Assembly: GCA_035515235.1 (NCBI GenBank)
Contig: DATJBS010000080.1
Coordinates: forward strand, 1 to 44,424
Reading direction: 5' to 3'
Length of the DNA stretch: 44,424 nt
Origin: JAMLHH01 sp035515235
GTDB taxonomy: Bacteria; Bacteroidota; Bacteroidia; Chitinophagales; JADIYW01
Shown here: positions 40,541-44,424 of the stretch, piece by piece
How positions within the stretch are numbered: position 1 is the stretch's first letter
How the letters are laid out: each line of letters opens with the position of its first letter
Position numbers and translations under genes: made by a program
Notes under the pieces: model-generated
Seen by the model: only the letters and a program-made list of their open reading frames with translations
Told to the model about the DNA's origin: nothing
The model's database searches: none

Positions 40541-40620
40541 CTCGCAGCCCGGATAGAACGAAATATCACCCGAAGTGATGAGGGAAGATGTAGTGAAAGC
40601 CTGAAATGCTGCCCAAGTTA
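40541..40620 (+). repeat. Structured intergenic repeat element, copy C
   Basis: Order as in copies A and B: AGCCCGGATAGAAC, a perfect hairpin ATCAC-CCGAA-GTGAT, GTAGTGAAAGCCTG and GCCCAAGTTA. The hairpin sequence differs completely from copies A and B while position is kept. The remaining 40621-40777 leader of aconitase shows nothing else I could call. Confidence 0.55.
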
Positions 40621-40777
40621 TTTACGAAAAATAAATTTTCAAAATATAATGTGTTATAACAATGTGCATGGTTTAGACATGATAAGTAAGAGTGGAGTAT
40701 TTTTAAATTGTTGTAATGAAACTTTTACGTGATTAAAAAGTTACTTATATTATAGGTTAATGTAAAATAAATGAGTT

Positions 40778-43507
40778 ATGAGTTACAAAATTGCTTCTTT
40801 AAAAGATCTTTCGGATCAAGGTCATCATATCAAAAGTCTTCCTTTTTCGATCAGAATTTTATTAGAAAATGTATTAAGAAATAAAAATGATTTTGATATC
40901 TGTCAAGAACATGTAGATACTTTGCTGAATTGGGATCCGAAGGGAATGGATAAGGAAATTCCTTTTAAACCTGCAAGAGTTTTAATGCAGGATTTTACGG
41001 GTGTGCCTGCTGTAGTGGACATGGCTTCGCTAAGAGCTGAGTATATAAGAAAAGGTAAGGATGGTAATAGGATTAATCCGGCTATTCCTGTGGATTTGGT
41101 GATAGATCACTCTGTACAGGTGGATTTTTTTGGTACTCAAAATTCTTACGGTAAAAATGTGGAATTAGAATATCAGAGAAATAGTGAGCGATATGAATTA
41201 TTAAAATGGGCTCAGAATCAATTAGATAATTTTAAGGTGGTTCCTCCGGGAATGGGAATTTGTCATCAGGTCAATTTGGAGTATTTAGCTCAAGGTGTGA
41301 TTGAAAGAGATGGTTGGCGTTTTCCGGATACTCTAGTTGGTACGGATTCTCATACGCCTATGGTGAATGGAATAGGTGTAGTAGGCTGGGGTGTAGGAGG
41401 TATAGAAGCAGAAGCTGCTATGCTAGGTCAACCGATATTTTTTGCCTGTCCTGAAGTGATAGGTCTAAGACTTACTGGACGAATTCCTGAAGGCTGTACT
41501 GCAACTGATATGGTGCTGACTATTACTCAATTACTTAGAAATGAGGGAGTTGTAGGTAAGTTTGTGGAAGTATTTGGAGACGGTCTCGATCACTTGAGTG
41601 TAACAGATAGGGCTACTATTTCAAATATGTCACCTGAGTTTGGTTGTACAGTAACTTATTTCCCTATCGATGATCAGACATTGGAATATATGCGAAAAAC
41701 TAGTCGTAGTGATGAGCATGTAGAAATGGTAGAGCAGTACTGTAAGGAAAATATGCTTTGGAGAGTCGGAGAGTCAGAAATTGTTTATACCAATGTTGTT
41801 CACTTAGATTTGGCGAGTTTAAAACCTACGGTTTCTGGACCAAAGCGACCTCAAGATAAAATCTTAGTAGAAGACTTAAATGATAAATTCCAAGAGTTAT
41901 TATATGAAGAATATAATAGAGAATATATAGCACCTAAAAATAGAAAAATAGAAACTTGGCTTTCTGAAGGTGGATCTGGAACTGAATTTACAGATGAGGA
42001 ATCGATTCATCCTTTTCCGGACAAAACTCAAGTCGTGATGAAAGGTTTGAAGTCTGTCAAAGTTTCTCATGAAAATGAATCTTATTTATTGAATGATGGT
42101 AGTATTGTGATAGCAGCGATAACAAGTTGTACAAACACTTCCAATCCATATGTAATGATAGGTGCGGGGTTAGTCGCTAAAAAAGCTATTGAAAGAGGAA
42201 TCCAAACCAAACCTTGGGTGAAAACGAGTTTAGCTCCAGGATCAAAAGTGGTCACACAATATCTAGACCGTTCCGGACTGTCTGAAAATCTTTCAGCATT
42301 AGGATTCCAAACTGTAGGTTATGGCTGTACCTCTTGTATTGGAAATAGTGGTCCATTGCCTGCTCCTGTTGCTCAAGCAGTAGTTCAAGGGGAATTAGTA
42401 GTGGCTTCTGTACTTTCTGGTAATAGAAACTTTGAAGCGCGTGTACATCCTCAAGTTAAAATGAATTTTTTAATGTCACCTATGCTGGTCGTAGCATATG
42501 CATTGGCCGGAAGAGTGGATATTAATCTTTTAACTTCTCCAATAAGTAATGATAAAAATGGACTACCAGTTTATTTGAAAGATATCTGGCCAAGTCAAGA
42601 AGAGATCAATGAAGTCGTTTCTAATAATTTATCTGTAAAAGATTTCAAAGAAGTCTATGAAGTGATTTTTGATGGTGACGATGATTGGAAAGCTTTGGTC
42701 GCACCGTCAGGTTTGGACTATCACTGGAATGACCAATCTACTTATATACAAGAAGCACCGTTTTTTAAAGATATTCCTATAGAGACTCATTCAGTAAAAA
42801 ATATTATAGATGCAAGAGTATTATTGTTTTTAGGAGATTCAGTGACTACGGATCATATTTCGCCTGCGGGATCATTTAATCAAACCTCTGCTGCTGGACA
42901 ATATCTGATGAGTAAAGAAGTCGAGCAGAAAGATTTTAACTCTTATGGTTCAAGACGTGGTAATCACGAAGTGATGATGAGAGGAACTTTTGCAAACGTG
43001 AGAATTAAAAATAAAATCACAGATAAAGAAGGAGGATATAGCAAGTATTTTCCTGAAAATGAAACAGATAGCGTCTATAATGTCGCTATGAAATATGTAG
43101 AAGATAATACTCCGCTCATCATTCTTGCTGGTAAAGAATATGGAAGTGGCTCATCAAGAGATTGGGCTGCAAAAGGTACAAGCTTATTAGGTGTGAAAGC
43201 TGTAATAGCAGAAAGTTATGAAAGAATTCACAGAAGTAACCTAGTAGGAATGGGAGTTTTGCCTTTAGTATTTATGAAAGGTGAAACTGCTGAAAGTCTA
43301 CAATTGACTGGAGAAGAATCTTTTACAATTTTAGGTTTAGAAGAAGGATTGACACCATCACAAATTTTTAATGTTGTCGCAAAAGATGCTCAAGGAAATG
43401 AAAAAACTTTCCAAGCGCTTTCTAGATTAGACTCCTTAATAGAAATCGATTATTATAAAAATGATGGTATTCTTCAATATGTGTTTAGAAGTTTTTTAAA
43501 AGAATAA
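40778..43507 (+). CDS. acnA: Aconitate hydratase A
   Basis: TCA-cycle enzyme interconverting citrate and isocitrate via cis-aconitate. 909 residues, AcnA/IRP-type length and order. Cluster-binding cysteines are C451 (AAITSCTNTSNP) and C517/C520 (GYGCTSCIGNSGPLPAPVA). Other motifs: LVGTDSHTPMVNGIGVVGWGVGGIEAEAAMLGQP, SVTDRATISNMSPEFGCT, DSVTTDHISPAGS, and GKEYGSGSSRDWAAKGT in the swivel domain. An ATG at 40771 is out of frame; the in-frame start is 40778. Monocistronic. Confidence 0.96.
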   Translation: MSYKIASLKDLSDQGHHIKSLPFSIRILLENVLRNKNDFDICQEHVDTLLNWDPKGMDKEIPFKPARVLMQDFTGVPAVVDMASLRAEYIRKGKDGNRINPAIPVDLVIDHSVQVDFFGTQNSYGKNVELEYQRNSERYELLKWAQNQLDNFKVVPPGMGICHQVNLEYLAQGVIERDGWRFPDTLVGTDSHTPMVNGIGVVGWGVGGIEAEAAMLGQPIFFACPEVIGLRLTGRIPEGCTATDMVLTITQLLRNEGVVGKFVEVFGDGLDHLSVTDRATISNMSPEFGCTVTYFPIDDQTLEYMRKTSRSDEHVEMVEQYCKENMLWRVGESEIVYTNVVHLDLASLKPTVSGPKRPQDKILVEDLNDKFQELLYEEYNREYIAPKNRKIETWLSEGGSGTEFTDEESIHPFPDKTQVVMKGLKSVKVSHENESYLLNDGSIVIAAITSCTNTSNPYVMIGAGLVAKKAIERGIQTKPWVKTSLAPGSKVVTQYLDRSGLSENLSALGFQTVGYGCTSCIGNSGPLPAPVAQAVVQGELVVASVLSGNRNFEARVHPQVKMNFLMSPMLVVAYALAGRVDINLLTSPISNDKNGLPVYLKDIWPSQEEINEVVSNNLSVKDFKEVYEVIFDGDDDWKALVAPSGLDYHWNDQSTYIQEAPFFKDIPIETHSVKNIIDARVLLFLGDSVTTDHISPAGSFNQTSAAGQYLMSKEVEQKDFNSYGSRRGNHEVMMRGTFANVRIKNKITDKEGGYSKYFPENETDSVYNVAMKYVEDNTPLIILAGKEYGSGSSRDWAAKGTSLLGVKAVIAESYERIHRSNLVGMGVLPLVFMKGETAESLQLTGEESFTILGLEEGLTPSQIFNVVAKDAQGNEKTFQALSRLDSLIEIDYYKNDGILQYVFRSFLKE

Positions 43508-43608
43508 TGAAGACATTGGATGATTGCATGGAATAATTTCGATGCGTCATCCTTTTTATAAATCAATAGCTTAAAGTAATTTGAGCTAGCCAAAGTTTAA
43601 TATTAAAT

Positions 43609-43673
43609 AGAGGAGGAGTTTTGTGGTACTAATCAATATGGATTAGAGACATGAAGCTTTTCCTCTTTTTTTT
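43609..43673 (+). terminator. Likely terminator with internal hairpin after aconitase
   Basis: AGAGGA (43609) pairs with TCCTCT (43661) ahead of a run of eight T; inside, CTAATC-AATATG-GATTAG is a perfect 6-bp hairpin. The outer arm is short, and it lies ~100 bases after the aconitase stop. A small RNA is an alternative. Confidence 0.4.
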
Positions 43674-43708
43674 GATAGTAAGAACACTGGTGGTGTAATT
43701 TTTAGAGT

Positions 43709-43737
43709 AGATAATATCTATACATAAAGGATTATCT
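43709..43737. promoter_or_regulatory. Operator-like inverted repeat upstream of the antitoxin
   Basis: AGATAAT (43709-43715) and ATTATCT (43731-43737) are perfect inverted arms separated by 15 bases, 22 bases before the antitoxin ATG; a plausible autoregulation site. Confidence 0.45.
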
Positions 43738-43759
43738 TTATAATACAAACAATAGTGCT

Positions 43760-43990
43760 ATGACTACAATGACAATTATTATCAACGAGCGTAAAAAAGG
43801 CGGTAGAGCTTTAAAAGCATTAATTGAAGCTATGGAAAATCAGTCTTTTGTAGAGATAGTAAAAACTCCAAATGAAGATGACAATAGTCCGTATGATCCT
43901 GAGTTTGTAAATAAAATAAAACGTGCAGAAAAGCAAAAAGGAACTATTGTAAATCCAAATGATGTATGGGGAAGTTTAGGATTGAAATAA
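43760..43990 (+). CDS. Antitoxin of a YefM/YoeB-type pair
   Basis: 76 residues: MTTMTIIINERKKGGRALKALIEAMENQSFVEIVKTPNEDD followed by SPYDPEFVNKIKRAEKQKGTIVNPNDVWGSLGLK, a C-terminal tail of the kind seen on Bacteroidota antitoxins upstream of YoeB toxins. The toxin frame begins inside its last codons (ATG at 43966, 25-base overlap). Confidence 0.75.
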   Translation: MTTMTIIINERKKGGRALKALIEAMENQSFVEIVKTPNEDDNSPYDPEFVNKIKRAEKQKGTIVNPNDVWGSLGLK

Positions 43991-44246
43991 GATTAGAAGC
44001 AAAAAAGGATCTAGCTAAACATCTAAAGGCTGGAAACAAACAATCTATTAATAAGATTGACAAAATATTAAGGAATTAGCAGTTACGCCCTACACTGGTA
44101 CAGGCAAGCCAGAGCAGTTAAAGTATGGATTGTCTGGTTATTGGTCTAGGCAAATCAATTTAAAAGATCGAATGATTTACAAAGTTGATGAAGATATAGT
44201 TACTGTAATAGTTTTTTCAGCAATGGGACATTATTCAGACAAATAA
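43966..44246 (+). pseudogene. Frameshifted Txe/YoeB family toxin
   Basis: From ATG 43966 the frame reads MGKFRIEIRLEAKKDLAKHL...KIDKILRN and stops at 44077. The -1 frame continues the family perfectly from 44073: ELAVTPYTGTGKPEQLKYGLSGYWSRQINLKDRM, then FSAMGHYSDK to the stop at 44246. Restoring one A in TTAAGG (44068-44073) would give KILKELAVTPYTGTGKPE. The YoeB catalytic Glu, Arg (WSRQIN) and C-terminal His (GHY) survive downstream, so the inactivation is recent, or a sequencing error or programmed shift. Confidence 0.82.
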
Positions 44247-44277
44247 AAAAAGCCACTCAATACGAGTGGCTTTTTTT
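44245..44277 (+). terminator. Rho-independent terminator
   Basis: AGCCACTC-AATAC-GAGTGGCT, a perfect 8-bp stem with 5-base loop followed by six more T and preceded by an A run, directly after the toxin stop codon. It could act in both directions. Confidence 0.9.
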
Positions 44278-44290
44278 ATTGAGATTATGT

Positions 44291-44424
44291 CTAGTCCTGA
44301 AATAGCGATACACAAAAAGAATCGTTATGAAAAAAGAAGAAGAAAGCGTTTATACCAAGCGCAGTCAAAAGGATTATTCAATGTCTTTAAAACTTGTAGT
44401 TGTTCAAGAAATTGAATCGGGAGA
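44291..44424 (+). mobile_element. Left end of an IS3-family insertion sequence (cut by window edge)
   Basis: CTAGTCCTGAAATAGCGATA lies 36 bases before the transposase start and resembles the terminal inverted repeat of Bacteroidota IS3/IS150-group elements. The element starts just past the terminator of the broken toxin gene; the other end lies outside the window. Confidence 0.6.
44327..44424 (+). CDS. IS3-family transposase OrfA, 5' part only
   Basis: From ATG 44327 the frame is open to the window end: MKKEEESVYTKRSQKDYSMS then LKLVVVQEIESGE. The pattern R-(S/T)-Q-(K/R)-DYS-(L/M)-(S/A)-(F/L)-KL-VV-E-E-GE is the N-terminus of the helix-turn-helix protein OrfA. Partial; integrity cannot be judged. 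Confidence 0.7.
   Translation, partial: MKKEEESVYTKRSQKDYSMSLKLVVVQEIESG

Noticed and set aside
40771..40777. ATG at 40771 as the aconitase start
   Set aside because: It is in another frame and its frame is not continuous with the enzyme; the ATG at 40778 gives the normal N-terminus.

Overview
The window reads as chromosomal DNA of an AT-rich member of the Bacteroidota. The evidence is: two sensor proteins with 7TM-DISM architecture, a TANNTTTG-type -7 promoter box in front of several genes, no clear Shine-Dalgarno sequences, a DUF4369/thioredoxin lipoprotein, a PspC-DUF2807 protein paired with PadR, and dense short intergenic repeats. I cannot fix the genus; a Saprospiria- or Chitinophagia-like organism is only a guess. 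I saw no rRNA, tRNA or CRISPR array.

Layout. (1) 0-5.1 kb: a PadR-PspC stress pair on the minus strand, an unlisted 59-residue membrane peptide, and threonine dehydratase. (2) 5.1-9.0 kb: two overlapping 7TM sensor genes. The first has lost its phospho-accepting histidine but keeps its ATPase. The second keeps the histidine but has lost the ATP-binding motifs, so the pair may be one split histidine kinase. (3) 9.0-15.4 kb, minus strand: housekeeping and envelope genes, redoxin then an IF-2B-like protein, then ExbB-ExbD-TonB-FolC-KdsC-like phosphatase-UbiA.

(4) 15.5-32.4 kb, all minus strand: a large acyl-CoA catabolic locus. In transcription order it holds an acyl-CoA carboxylase beta subunit, its biotin alpha subunit, an enoyl-CoA hydratase homologue, AtuA (DUF1446), the small AtuA C-terminal partner and four acyl-CoA dehydrogenases, three of them fused to an SCP2 lipid-binding domain. 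This gene set fits oxidation and carboxylation of a branched or isoprenoid acyl-CoA (Atu/Liu logic, or the actinobacterial accA2-accD2 type). A 14-bp perfect palindrome upstream of the first gene is a good operator candidate. The locus is interrupted by accessory genes: three four-helix-bundle (S23/Avd-like) genes plus one pseudogene copy, two VapBC-type pairs and an HNH endonuclease. Nearly every junction is filled with 7-bp or 8-bp periodic repeats, and one 7-bp family also lies inside the coding sequence, forming the linker of all three dehydrogenase-SCP2 fusions.

(5) 32.4-37 kb: a metallophosphoesterase, a thioesterase, then a cassette-like accessory block (membrane PH-like protein, HNH plus DCL/DUF3223 pair, ParDE) with integron attC-like inverted repeats. 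(6) 37-44.4 kb: a TlpA-like lipoprotein, a secreted alpha/beta hydrolase, about 1.2 kb of tandem hairpin repeats, aconitase, a YefM/YoeB-type pair whose toxin is frameshifted, and the left end of an IS3-family element cut by the window edge.

Repeats are a main theme: at least three kinds (period-7/8 microrepeats, GTCATTCTGA-bounded hairpin elements, and a structured GATAGA...GAAAGCCCG element) occupy most intergenic space.
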